Source: an uncultured Anaerococcus sp.
Lineage (GTDB): Bacteria > Bacillota > Clostridia > Tissierellales > Peptoniphilaceae
Reading direction: 5' to 3'
DNA: 18,808 nucleotides
Assembly: GCF_943912825.1 (NCBI RefSeq)
Contig: NZ_CALTUX010000033.1
Location: forward strand, 1 to 18,808
Shown: positions 5,608 through 12,943 of the stretch, one piece after another
Layout of the letters: every line of letters begins with the position of its first letter
Numbering within the stretch: position 1 is the first letter of the stretch
Translations under genes and position numbers: made by a program
Notes under the pieces: generated by a model
Databases searched by the model: none
The model's input: only the letters and a program-made list of their open reading frames with translations
Told to the model about the DNA's origin: nothing

Positions 5608-7318
5608 CTTTCCCTCCTCTTTCATATGCAATGAAACTTTCTATGAAGTCTTTTGGATCTATTCCTTCTAATTTTTGGCCTAATTTATAAAGGGATGTCT
5701 CTGCTAAATGAGCCCTAGCTATCAGGTCTTTTTGAGAAAATAAGTCCGCTGGATTGGTGTCAGCTAGGATTTTCTTACCTTCTATAACTATGACCCTATC
5801 TGTATATTCCTGGATTAGGTGCATATCATGGCTTATCATTAAGATACTTAGGCCCTTTTTATCTCTTAAAGCTTTGATAAAATCCATCATTTGCCTGTAA
5901 TGGCCCAGATCTTGGCCAGCTGTTGGTTCATCTAAAATTATGACTTCTGGGTCTAGGGCTAGGATCGAAGCTATGGTCACCCTTCTTTTTTGCCCGTAGG
6001 ATAGGGCTGATATTGGCCAATTTCTAAATGGATGAAGACCACAAATCTTTAGGGTCTCTTCTACCTTTTCCCTTATTAGGTCTTCGTCAATATTTCTTAC
6101 CCTTAGACCAAAGGCGACTTCATCATAAATCATAGTTTTAGAAATCATGGCATTTGGATTTTGAAGGACAAAGCCAACTTTTTCTGCAATTTCTTTTATG
6201 GAAAGGCTACTTGCATCTTCGCCTTTGATGTAGATTTTGCCCTTATTTGGCCTTAGAAAGCCTGCCATTAACTTGGCTAGGGTCGACTTGCCTGCTCCAT
6301 TTGGCCCTACAATTGAGGTAAGCTCTCCTTTTTTGATTTCTAAATTTATATTTTCTAAAATTAAGTCCTTGTCATAAGCGAATGATAGGTCTTCGATTTT
6401 TATTAATTCTTCATTAAGATTTGCTTTCAAATCTTCTTTAATATTTGTTGACCAAGTCCTTAGCTTATCCAGGTCGCAAGCCTTTATATTTACCTGGTCA
6501 ATGTCTCCTAGCTTATCATAGGCTTTTATATCACATCCCGCATAGGCTAGGGCATCTAGGTAGAGAGGCTTTCTGATTGTGATTTTATCTAGGATATCTG
6601 ATTTTAAAAGGTCTGTCGGGCTCAGGTCTGCTAGGATTTTGCCCCCATCTACCGCTATTATCCTGTCTGGATTAAGGAGAAGCGCCTCTTCTAGCCTGTG
6701 TTCTATGACTATGACTGTAACCTTGAGTCTTTCAGCCAAGTCCCTTACAAGCTTCATGGTTGCCCTACCGCTTTTTGGATCTAGATTTGCCAAAGGCTCG
6801 TCTAAAAGCAAGATTGGAACCTCGCTTATTAAAACCCCGCCTATTGACACAGTCTGCTTTTGTCCTCCTGATAAATCGCTTGGTTTTCTGTCTAATAGAC
6901 TTGTTATTTTAAGCTCGCTTGCCCATTTTTCGACCTCTTCTTTCATCTTTTCTTGGTCAATATTGTCATTTTCAAGACAGAAGGCCATATCTTCTGCCAC
7001 AGTTAGTCCTACAAATTGGCCGTCTGTATCTTGGAGAACTGTGCCTGTCGATAAGGATAGGTCAAAGATTGATGAGTCCTTGATATTTTTGCCGTCAACA
7101 AAGACCTCCCCCTCTATATGACCGGGGAAGGTGTTTGGAATTTGTCCATTGAGGCTCTTAGCAAGGGTCGACTTGCCAGAACCTGATGGGCCTACTATTA
7201 CTATTTTTTCTCCCTTTTTGATTTCTAAATTTATATCTATAAGGGATGGCTCAGCCTGTGCTCTGTATTTAAATGTGTAATTATTAAATTTTACTAGGGA
7301 CTGGCTCTTATCTGTCAT
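5600..7318 (-). CDS. ECF transporter double ABC ATPase, 572 aa
   Basis: Two complete ABC domains are fused. Domain 1 has Walker A GPSGSGKST (43-51), signature LSGGQ (149-153), Walker B LLLDEP (170-175) and the switch histidine in IEHR (207). Domain 2 has Walker A GPNGAGKST (338-346), signature LSYGQ (439-443), Walker B ILDEPTAGQD (461-470) and SHD. This YkoD-like arrangement is typical of dedicated (group I) ECF transporters, where other systems use separate EcfA1 and EcfA2. It hydrolyses ATP on the cytoplasmic face to drive the S component and EcfT. The start lies two bases after the stop of the S-component gene with only a weak ribosome site, so translational coupling is likely; the end overlaps ecfT by eight bases. 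Confidence 0.93.
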   Translation of the reverse strand: MTDKSQSLVKFNNYTFKYRAQAEPSLIDINLEIKKGEKIVIVGPSGSGKSTLAKSLNGQIPNTFPGHIEGEVFVDGKNIKDSSIFDLSLSTGTVLQDTDGQFVGLTVAEDMAFCLENDNIDQEKMKEEVEKWASELKITSLLDRKPSDLSGGQKQTVSIGGVLISEVPILLLDEPLANLDPKSGRATMKLVRDLAERLKVTVIVIEHRLEEALLLNPDRIIAVDGGKILADLSPTDLLKSDILDKITIRKPLYLDALAYAGCDIKAYDKLGDIDQVNIKACDLDKLRTWSTNIKEDLKANLNEELIKIEDLSFAYDKDLILENINLEIKKGELTSIVGPNGAGKSTLAKLMAGFLRPNKGKIYIKGEDASSLSIKEIAEKVGFVLQNPNAMISKTMIYDEVAFGLRVRNIDEDLIREKVEETLKICGLHPFRNWPISALSYGQKRRVTIASILALDPEVIILDEPTAGQDLGHYRQMMDFIKALRDKKGLSILMISHDMHLIQEYTDRVIVIEGKKILADTNPADLFSQKDLIARAHLAETSLYKLGQKLEGIDPKDFIESFIAYERGGKDE

Positions 7319-7319
7319 A

Positions 7320-7871
7320 TTAGTCTCTACTTAATGAATTGTCTGCTGTTTGAGTCTTAGCATAAGCTGCAATTAAGATTGTTCCTAAGATTCCTACTGC
7401 AAGGCTGTTAAGGCCTGCTGATACGAAACCTTGGGCAAATACCTTATTGGCTGGCTCTGAATAAATTAGGATGTCTAAAACTGGTGCAACTAGGCCCCAA
7501 GAGATGACATTGGTTATAATTTGTCCGATGTTAAATTTGATTATATCTTTTTTCTCAAATTTACCCTTGCTAAGGTCAAGATTTTTGCCAATTAGGCCGT
7601 AACCTGCCCCTGTTACCCCGCTTGTGATAACCCATGACCACCATAGGCCGTAAGTTAATAGGTCCTTGATAGCATGACCAATTAGGCCGATTAGGGCACC
7701 TACTACCGGTCCAAAAAGCACGCTCATAAGGGCTAGGAATGGATAGGTTGTTTCTACTGATGTATTTGGAATGAAACCTACTGGTATTGATAAAAATCTA
7801 CCTAGGATAAAAAACACTGCAGCACCGATGCCTATAGCAACTATGCTTGTAATTGAATTATTCTTTTTCAT
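7320..7871 (-). CDS. ECF transporter S component, UPF0397 family, 183 aa
   Basis: This membrane protein has about five or six hydrophobic segments and the family features PNTSVETTYPFLALMSVLFG, GALIGLIGHAIKD and WWSWVITSG, which I recognise from UPF0397. Databases often label that family a riboflavin-type ECF substrate-binding protein, but its true substrate is not settled to my knowledge. ATG 7871 is preceded by AAAAAGGAGATATA and overlaps the stop of the SAM hydrolase gene (TAATG). An upstream in-frame ATG at 7901 would sit inside that gene without a ribosome site. The S-ATPase-EcfT order matches the UPF0397 operons I recall from streptococci. A SAM-I riboswitch ahead of the operon suggests a methionine- or SAM-related substrate rather than riboflavin; a separate RibU is encoded next door. 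Confidence 0.85.
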   Translation of the reverse strand: MKKNNSITSIVAIGIGAAVFFILGRFLSIPVGFIPNTSVETTYPFLALMSVLFGPVVGALIGLIGHAIKDLLTYGLWWSWVITSGVTGAGYGLIGKNLDLSKGKFEKKDIIKFNIGQIITNVISWGLVAPVLDILIYSEPANKVFAQGFVSAGLNSLAVGILGTILIAAYAKTQTADNSLSRD

Positions 7872-8707
7872 TATATCTCCTTTTTGATAAATATGGTCCA
7901 ATCTGCACCTGTCCCTATCTGGTAGGTGTCAGAAAATGATGCTTGGTTGATGGCTATACCTAAATTTATTAGGGAATTAATATAGGCTATAGTCTCCCCA
8001 AGTCCAACGTCTGCGAAAGAATGGCCAAAGGTCATTTGATTTTCATATTTTTTAATATTTTTATAGAAAATTGTAACCTTAATAGGGTCACCCTGCTTGA
8101 TATCCGCCTTCTTTAATAAGTCTAGCGGAATATTTGTCCATAAAGATCCAAATCTAATATCTAGGATATCGATAGTTCCCTCGATTATTCCATCCTCAAT
8201 CTTAGCTTCTTTGATAGGTGAATATACCAATTCATCTATGCTAATTTCCTTTAGGAAATGATAATAACCCTCATCACTTGAAAGCTTTGCCCCATTGTAG
8301 GCATAAACATCCCTGCCGTGGAAGGTGTGGGAATTTTCTGAAAAAGGAAGCCTATCCTTGACCTCATCGATTATTCTTGCTGATTCTAGGCCAATAAATT
8401 TTGCTACATGGGAAATAGTTCCATTATCAGGAGTGACAATGTAGTGGCCGCTCTTTGTCTTTACAACAATAGAATTCCTATCGCTGCCTACTCCTGGATC
8501 TACTACTGATACAAAAACTGTTCCCTTTGGCCAATACTCTATAGTTTGCAAAATCCTATAGGAAGCCTCAAAAATATTGTAAGGTTTGATATCGTGGGTT
8601 AGATCATCTATTATTAGATCAGAATTTACCATCCTAGCAACCCCGTGCATGGCAGATACTGCCCCATCTCCTAAGCCAAAGTCTGACTGAAAAACTAAAG
8701 CGTTCAT
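7871..8707 (-). CDS. SAM hydrolase (adenosine-forming), SAM hydroxide adenosyltransferase family (DUF62), 278 aa
   Basis: The protein begins with FQSDFGLGDGAVSAMHGV and carries V-D-P-G-V-G-S, T-P-D-N-G-T, and F-H-G-R-D-V-Y-A, the hallmarks of the DUF62 family related to fluorinase. Characterised members split S-adenosylmethionine with water (hydroxide) into adenosine and methionine. Length is normal. I chose ATG 8707 because AAAGGAC lies upstream at a reasonable spacing; the frame opens at 8725, but no ribosome site precedes that ATG. It is the first gene of the ECF operon and lies directly below a SAM-I riboswitch. Members of this family are often found next to ECF transporters. A gene that removes SAM but is switched off by SAM is paradoxical unless its role is nucleoside or methionine recycling tied to transport. 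Confidence 0.9.
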   Translation of the reverse strand: MNALVFQSDFGLGDGAVSAMHGVARMVNSDLIIDDLTHDIKPYNIFEASYRILQTIEYWPKGTVFVSVVDPGVGSDRNSIVVKTKSGHYIVTPDNGTISHVAKFIGLESARIIDEVKDRLPFSENSHTFHGRDVYAYNGAKLSSDEGYYHFLKEISIDELVYSPIKEAKIEDGIIEGTIDILDIRFGSLWTNIPLDLLKKADIKQGDPIKVTIFYKNIKKYENQMTFGHSFADVGLGETIAYINSLINLGIAINQASFSDTYQIGTGADWTIFIKKEI

Positions 8708-8765
8708 TTTTATAAGTCCTTTCATAAAAAATGCCTAGCTAGAAAATTGTCTTTAAAACAAAAAA

Positions 8766-8886
8766 CACCCACCTGCGATGGATGCTAATTTTCTATCTAT
8801 CCATCATTCAAGCTTTAGCACCTTAGCCTTTGCTAGGTTGCTGAAGGGTCATCAAGCTTGTCTCTCGCCTTCTCTTTATGGTAAGA
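8766..8886 (-). ncRNA. SAM-I (S-box) riboswitch
   Basis: On the minus strand the order is CTTACC, AGAGAAGGCGAGAGAC, the GATGA of the kink-turn side, CAGCAACC, a P3 hairpin (CCTAGC/GCTAAGG), GGTGCTAA, a P4 hairpin (GATGGAT/ATCCATC) and GCAGGTGGG, where P1 closes. The P2 loop CAAGCTT is the exact complement of AAGCTTG after GGTGCTAA, giving the diagnostic pseudoknot. GTGTTTTTTGTTTT follows P1. A further pairing, TAGAAAATT within P4 with AATTTTCTA downstream, may be part of the switching platform. By family rule SAM binding turns expression off. It controls the SAM hydrolase-ECF operon. Confidence 0.9.
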
Positions 8887-8888
8887 AC

Positions 8889-8916
8889 ATTATACCCTCA
8901 AAATAGTATTTGTCTT
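8889..8916 (-). promoter_or_regulatory. Candidate promoter for the SAM-riboswitch operon
   Basis: TATAAT (8889-8894, minus strand) lies just upstream of the riboswitch. The sequence AAGACA is 16 bp upstream of it as a possible -35; a perfect TTGACA at 8919-8924 is too far away (24 bp). Confidence 0.5.
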
Positions 8917-8926
8917 TATGTCAATT

Positions 8927-8960
8927 CAAAAAGCACCCTCCAATGGATAGGTGCTTTTTG
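8927..8960 (-). terminator. Terminator after ribU
   Basis: CAAAAAGCACC pairs perfectly with GGTGCTTTTTG around a 12-base loop, and the stem carries its own T-runs on either strand. It lies between the ribU stop codon and the promoter of the next operon on the minus strand. Confidence 0.75.
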
Positions 8961-8998
8961 ATAAACAGAATGTTGTAGGATAATAATATAATAAGAAT

Positions 8999-9592
8999 TT
9001 ATCTTGCTTTTAATATTGGTGAAACCCTCTTATAGATAAGTTCCGTAATTAAGGCTGAAACTGCACCCTTAACTAGGTTAAATGGCACAATTGAAAGTAG
9101 CATTAGGCTTACATAAGACTTAACAAGTGGGTTGCCTGGTACTTGGCCAGCAAAGGCTTCAAGTGGGAATCCCATTGCCTTAGCATAGGCTGGGAATACT
9201 ACAAAGGCATTTGAAAGTGTAGCTATAGCTGTCATTGCGATAACTCCACAAGCAAGTGCGAAAATAGCGGTTTTCTTAGTCTTCCTGTTTTTATAAATTG
9301 TAGATGCTACAAATACGAAACTTGAACCAACTATAAAGTTTGATAGTTCGCCAACTCCGACAGTTTGTGTCTTAGTTAGGTTAAGAATATTTTTAACTAA
9401 TTGGATAGCAACTCCTGCCCAAGGTCCCATAGCAAAACCGCCAATAAGGGCTGGAACATCTGCCAAATCCACCCTCATAAATGGTGGGGCTATTGGAATT
9501 GGCACTTGGAAAAACATAAGTATAAAGGCCATAGCCGCTAAAATACCAATTTTAGTAACATTACTTAGTGAAATAGATCTTGTTTTGTTCAT
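8999..9592 (-). CDS. ribU: ECF transporter S component RibU, riboflavin uptake, 197 aa
   Basis: This membrane protein has about six hydrophobic segments. RibU-type features are the N-terminal K-I-G-I-L-A-A-M-A-F segment, P-I-P-I-A-P-P-F-M-R-V-D-L-A-D-V-P-A-L-I-G (the loop near helix 1) and L-V-K-N-I-L-N. The identification is secured by an FMN riboswitch and a consensus promoter directly upstream. RibU captures riboflavin and needs an EcfT/ATPase module; it may use a shared module elsewhere, or the one encoded next to it. The ATG at 9592 follows GGGAGG, part of the switch platform. It is a single-gene unit closed by the terminator at 8927-8960. Confidence 0.93.
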   Translation of the reverse strand: MNKTRSISLSNVTKIGILAAMAFILMFFQVPIPIAPPFMRVDLADVPALIGGFAMGPWAGVAIQLVKNILNLTKTQTVGVGELSNFIVGSSFVFVASTIYKNRKTKKTAIFALACGVIAMTAIATLSNAFVVFPAYAKAMGFPLEAFAGQVPGNPLVKSYVSLMLLSIVPFNLVKGAVSALITELIYKRVSPILKAR

Positions 9593-9600
9593 ATATACCT

Positions 9601-9638
9601 CCCTTTGGGCATAAAAAATGCCCCAAAATCAGGGCTCG
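9601..9638 (-). terminator. Expression platform of the FMN riboswitch
   Basis: On the minus strand GCCCT-gatttt-GGGGC followed by ATTTTTT forms a terminator. The alternative hairpin GGGCAT-tttttt-ATGCCC sits right in front of the GGGAGG ribosome site of ribU. Either transcription or translation could therefore be switched off by FMN. Confidence 0.65.
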
Positions 9639-9652
9639 AAAAAAAATTATAA

Positions 9653-9770
9653 CAATCTTCTTCCATCCAGACTATACTGTCGGTTTTGGAATTGCACCAA
9701 ATCGGTCCCTTAGGACTCGCAGACTATAACTGCCGGTTAAGGAATTGCACCTTTCCCTGAAGAAGCAATG
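9653..9770 (-). ncRNA. FMN riboswitch (RFN element)
   Basis: Characteristic conserved blocks appear in order on the minus strand: CTTCAGGG, GGTGCAATTCC, AACCGGCAGT, AGTCTGCGAG, GATTTGGTGCAATTCC, AAACCGACAGTATAGTCTGG and ATGGAAGAAGA. Family knowledge: FMN binding reduces expression of riboflavin genes. Here it controls ribU alone. Confidence 0.97.
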
Positions 9771-9811
9771 GTTTTCATTGCTATATAATATCTATTTATT
9801 TATCTACTTAT

Positions 9812-9840
9812 ATTATAAACTATCGTCTATAAGATGTCAA
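9812..9840 (-). promoter_or_regulatory. Promoter of the FMN riboswitch-ribU unit
   Basis: A perfect TTGACA (9835-9840) and a perfect TATAAT (9812-9817) are spaced by exactly 17 bp on the minus strand. The -35 begins six bases past the stop of the response-regulator gene, so no separate terminator is visible for that gene. Confidence 0.92.
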
Positions 9841-9845
9841 TTTTT

Positions 9846-10508
9846 TTATTCAGGAGAGCAGGAATCTAATGTCCACCTATAGCCTTGCCTACTTACTGTT
9901 TCGATTGGCGATAGATCTGCCTTCTTAAACTCGTTTCTAATCTTTCTGATGTGTTCCCTTACAGACCTAGGTGTTGTGTCAAGGTTTTTATCAGTCTTCA
10001 TCTTTTCAACTATGTCTTCCTTGCTAAGGGTCTTGCCCATATTTGAAATCAAAATCGCACAAATAGATAGCTCAGACTTGGTTAAATCCAAAATTTTGTT
10101 ACCAACCCTAAAGATCCCATTATCTTCTTCCATTGTGCAAAATCCGAGCTTGATGATATTAGCCTGGCTGATTTGTTCAACTTTTTTGAAAATATTTTCG
10201 ATAAATTCTTCCCTAGTTACAGAATGAATCACAAAGTCCTTATCATCTAATTCCTGCTCGTAAGGATTTTTCTTATATCTTTCAGTTAGGTAGATTACAG
10301 GTATCTTGGTCTTTTGTTTTATATATTGGATAAATTGTAGGCACTTATTGTGGGTCATATCTACAAGGATAAGATCATATACGCTACAATCTTTAAATAA
10401 AAGCTCATCCATAGATTCGATTTTTTCTACAATCACATCATTTTTACTAAAGTGAGAATTGATTAAATTTGATACACCATTTTCATATTCAACGGAAGCG
10501 ATTCTCAT
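9846..10508 (-). CDS. Atypical orphan response regulator, winged-helix DNA-binding, 220 aa
   Basis: Residues 1-115 look like a receiver domain: the phosphoacceptor position is probably D50 in YDLILVD. The acidic pair normally at the end of strand 1 is altered (S-V-E7-Y-E9 instead of V-D-D). Residues about 126-215 form an OmpR/PhoB-type winged helix: the LDLTKSELSICAIL start, the recognition region RSVREHIRKIRNEF and the closing RQGYRW wing. No histidine kinase is nearby. The regulated genes are not evident; ribU downstream has its own promoter and riboswitch. The altered acidic residues suggest weak or phosphorylation-independent control, which is inference. Confidence 0.85.
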   Translation of the reverse strand: MRIASVEYENGVSNLINSHFSKNDVIVEKIESMDELLFKDCSVYDLILVDMTHNKCLQFIQYIKQKTKIPVIYLTERYKKNPYEQELDDKDFVIHSVTREEFIENIFKKVEQISQANIIKLGFCTMEEDNGIFRVGNKILDLTKSELSICAILISNMGKTLSKEDIVEKMKTDKNLDTTPRSVREHIRKIRNEFKKADLSPIETVSRQGYRWTLDSCSPE

Positions 10509-10850
10509 TTTTTCCTTCTTTCTATGATAAAGATTTACTAAATAAACAAGTTATATGTCAAAGTATTTTATGTTTCTTTTTCAAAAATAATTTACTTATA
10601 AATCATGATTGAGCTTATAGGACCCACCTCTTAATTTGGCTATTTATGTAGGTTTTATAAAATGATTTTATTATAAGCAAGCTACTTTTATAAATCTTTA
10701 TAATATTTTGTAATAGATTCTGTTAACACTGTACGCCCTCATGCCATATTTACAAGATATTTTTATTATTACAAGTAAAGGTGTAAAAAATATGTATAAG
10801 ATCTATCTTTCCATAAAAAAGAGCCTCTAAGGGCTCTTTTGAAAATACTT
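10509..10850. other. Intergenic region upstream of the response regulator, little structure
   Basis: The part not taken by the gpmA terminator is AT-rich and holds no convincing ORF or RNA family. A TTGACA on the minus strand (10556-10561) could be a -35 for the regulator gene, but no good -10 stands 16-18 bp from it. Two TTACAAG direct repeats lie around 10750-10780. Confidence 0.5.
10817..10840 (-). terminator. Terminator of the mreB-gpmA operon
   Basis: AAAAGAGCC pairs perfectly with GGCTCTTTT around TCTAAG-type loop bases. On the minus strand the stem is followed by TTTTTTATGG. It lies 10 bases after the gpmA stop codon. Confidence 0.88.
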
Positions 10851-11540
10851 TTATAGGTAGTATTTTTTAACTACATTTAATTCATCGTCTAATTCGTAAA
10901 CTAGTGGTTGACCTGTTGGGATTTCTAAATCCATGATATCTTCATCTGAGATTTTTTCTAGGTGTTTTGCTAGGGCTCTTAAGCTGTTGCCGTGAGCTGC
11001 TACTAAAACTGTATCACCTTCAAGTAGTTGTGGAGCGATTTTGTCAAAGTAGTAAGGAAGTACTCTTTCAAGTGTTACCTTAAGGTTTTCTGCACCTGGA
11101 ATTACATCTTTTGGAAGGTGAGCAAACATTGGAAGTGCTGCTTGTCTTTCTTTTTCTTCTGCTGAGATTTCTGGTGGAAGTGTATCATATGATCTTCTCC
11201 AGATGTGAACTTGCTCATCACCGTATTTTTCAGCTGTTTCTGCCTTGTTTAGACCTTGTAGGGCACCGTAGTGTCTTTCGTTTAGTCTCCAAGATTTTTC
11301 AACTGGTACAAATAATTGGTCAGAATATTCAAGGGCAAAGTTACAAGTTTTGATAGCTCTTTTTAGGATTGATGTGTGAGCATAATCAAATTTGATGCCT
11401 GCTTCTTTAATCTTTCTTCCAGCTTCCTTAGCTTCTTCTACACCCTTGTCAGATAGGTTTACATCTACCCAACCTGTAAATTTGTTAGCTAGGTTCCATT
11501 CACTTTGGCCATGTCTTACTAATACTAATTTTTTTGTCAT
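10851..11540 (-). CDS. gpmA: 2,3-bisphosphoglycerate-dependent phosphoglycerate mutase, 229 aa
   Basis: The enzyme interconverts 3- and 2-phosphoglycerate in glycolysis. The phosphohistidine motif L-V-R-H-G-Q-S-E-W-N is at residues 7-16, the substrate segment F-T-G-W-V-D-V-N-L follows, then R-L-N-E-R-H-Y-G-A-L-Q-G, and the second catalytic histidine is in A-H-G-N-S-L-R-A-L. Length (229) is normal for the dPGM family. The ATG overlaps the stop codon of the upstream mreB-like gene (TAATG) with AAGGAGAAGA as ribosome site, so the two are co-transcribed and probably coupled. A terminator follows at once. Confidence 0.97.
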   Translation of the reverse strand: MTKKLVLVRHGQSEWNLANKFTGWVDVNLSDKGVEEAKEAGRKIKEAGIKFDYAHTSILKRAIKTCNFALEYSDQLFVPVEKSWRLNERHYGALQGLNKAETAEKYGDEQVHIWRRSYDTLPPEISAEEKERQAALPMFAHLPKDVIPGAENLKVTLERVLPYYFDKIAPQLLEGDTVLVAAHGNSLRALAKHLEKISDEDIMDLEIPTGQPLVYELDDELNVVKKYYL

Positions 11541-12589
11541 TATCTTCTCCTTAGTTTTTCATAAGCTTCATTTTCAGCTTGTTTGCTTTTGACAGCTTCG
11601 TTCCTATTCTCATCTAACTGGTCTATCCAATTTAGGGCCTTGGCAGTCCCCTCAATTACACATTCTTGAGGGTTATCAGCTATCTTTGCCTCAATCCTAA
11701 ATTTCTCTTCAATCCTATCCTTTAGACCCAAGGTATAGGCGCCTCCACCTGTAAGAATAATTTGCCTATCAAATATATCACTCGCAAGTTCTGGCGGAGT
11801 TACTTCCATAACTCTTTTTACCCCTTCTACAATCAAATCAATCTGACGTTTGATGGAATCTTTGACCTCGCTAACAGGTATATAAACCTTAGATGGGAGG
11901 CCATTAGCTATATCCCTACCCTTAACCTCAATTGAATCATCGACTGTAAGCTTACCTGCTTCTTTTTTGATAGCTTCTGCACTCTGATCGCCAATAAGTA
12001 GTCCATAGCGAGTCCTTATATAATCCTTGATAGCCTTATCAAAAGATAGACCTGCCACATCAACAGACTTACTAGCTATGATTTGGCCCATGGATATAAC
12101 AGCTATATCACAAGTGCCTCCTCCTACATCAACAACCATCGATCCCTTAGGATCTGTTATATCTACACCTGCGCCAAGGGCTGCAGCTAGGGGTTCTTCA
12201 ATAAGATAAGTCCTGTGAGCTCCTGCATTTTCAGCCGCTTGTAGGACCGCTCTTTTTTCAACTTGGGTAGACCTTGCTGGTACACAAATAAGTAAATCAG
12301 GTTTGAAAAGGGATTTTTTAACAGACTTATTTAAAAAATGCTCAAGCATCCTCTCGGTAGCCCTAAAATCTGCAATAACCCCATCTTTCATCGGAAGGAT
12401 ACAGGAAACATTCCCAGCAGCCCTACCAATTAATTTCTTAGCATCTTCACCAACCGCAAGTATCTCATCTGTAAGGACATCTATAGCTATGACAGATGGT
12501 TCATTTAAAACTATTCCTTTGTTATAAACATAGACTAGAACACTAGCCGTTCCTAGGTCAATAGCAACCGACCTTCTAAATCTTGCCAT
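11540..12589 (-). CDS. mreB: MreB/Mbl-type bacterial actin, rod-shape protein, 349 aa
   Basis: The actin-fold signatures are clear: I-D-L-G-T-A-S-V-L-V-Y-V (phosphate 1), N-E-P-S-V-I-A-I, V-V-D-V-G-G-G-T-C-D-I-A-V-I (phosphate 2), the adenosine motif L-T-G-G-G-A, and L-L-I-G-D-Q-S-A-E-A-I-K. The protein polymerises at the membrane to guide wall synthesis in rod-shaped cells. I chose ATG 12589 (M-A-R-F), which follows AGAAAGAG; the frame opens 13 codons earlier inside a small palindrome. A 20-residue charged C-terminal tail extends past the usual end. There is no mreC or mreD nearby; instead gpmA overlaps its stop. MreB and Mbl cannot be separated by eye. Confidence 0.93.
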   Translation of the reverse strand: MARFRRSVAIDLGTASVLVYVYNKGIVLNEPSVIAIDVLTDEILAVGEDAKKLIGRAAGNVSCILPMKDGVIADFRATERMLEHFLNKSVKKSLFKPDLLICVPARSTQVEKRAVLQAAENAGAHRTYLIEEPLAAALGAGVDITDPKGSMVVDVGGGTCDIAVISMGQIIASKSVDVAGLSFDKAIKDYIRTRYGLLIGDQSAEAIKKEAGKLTVDDSIEVKGRDIANGLPSKVYIPVSEVKDSIKRQIDLIVEGVKRVMEVTPPELASDIFDRQIILTGGGAYTLGLKDRIEEKFRIEAKIADNPQECVIEGTAKALNWIDQLDENRNEAVKSKQAENEAYEKLRRR

Positions 12590-12657
12590 AATATTTTTCT
12601 CTTTCTCCCATCCGAGATGGGGTATCATTTTTTGTCTTTATTTTTTTGCTTACTAAA

Positions 12658-12666
12658 ATTATATCA
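12658..12666 (-). promoter_or_regulatory. Promoter of mreB-gpmA
   Basis: TGATATAAT on the minus strand is an extended -10 about 70 bases upstream of the mreB start. The leader between holds the palindrome CCCATC-CGA-GATGGG (12608-12622). Confidence 0.6.
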
Positions 12667-12797
12667 TAATAAGATGGGTTTTTCATCCAAGATTAGTTTT
12701 TTCTTTTATCCAAGATATAAATATCAAGATTTACTATTTTTCTTCGTAACTTTATATTTTATTAAATAATTATTATTTACTATTGAATCTTCGTAGT

Positions 12798-12847
12798 AAG
12801 GGGAGGCCCAAGGGACCTTCCGCATGGTCCCTCATCGACCTCCCCTT
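12798..12847 (-). repeat. GC-rich two-tier hairpin of E2, 3' end
   Basis: Outer arms AAGGGGAGG / CCTCCCCTT, asymmetric internal loop, inner stem GGGACC/GGTCCC and loop TTCCGCAT. It is nearly identical to the E1 3' hairpin. Confidence 0.8.
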
Positions 12848-12943
12848 AAACCCCTCCCCGTTACACCCCACAAGCGGCTCCTTAGCGGAGTGCGAACAGT
12901 GAAGATTGCCTAGCGGCAATCCACTCTTTTTATGCAGAACCCC

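Noticed and set aside
10509..10816. T-box or other leader RNA upstream of the response regulator (minus strand has GAGGTGGGTCC)
   Set aside because: The T-box core AGGGTGG-ACCGCG and the specifier architecture are absent, and the next gene is not an aminoacyl-tRNA or amino-acid gene.
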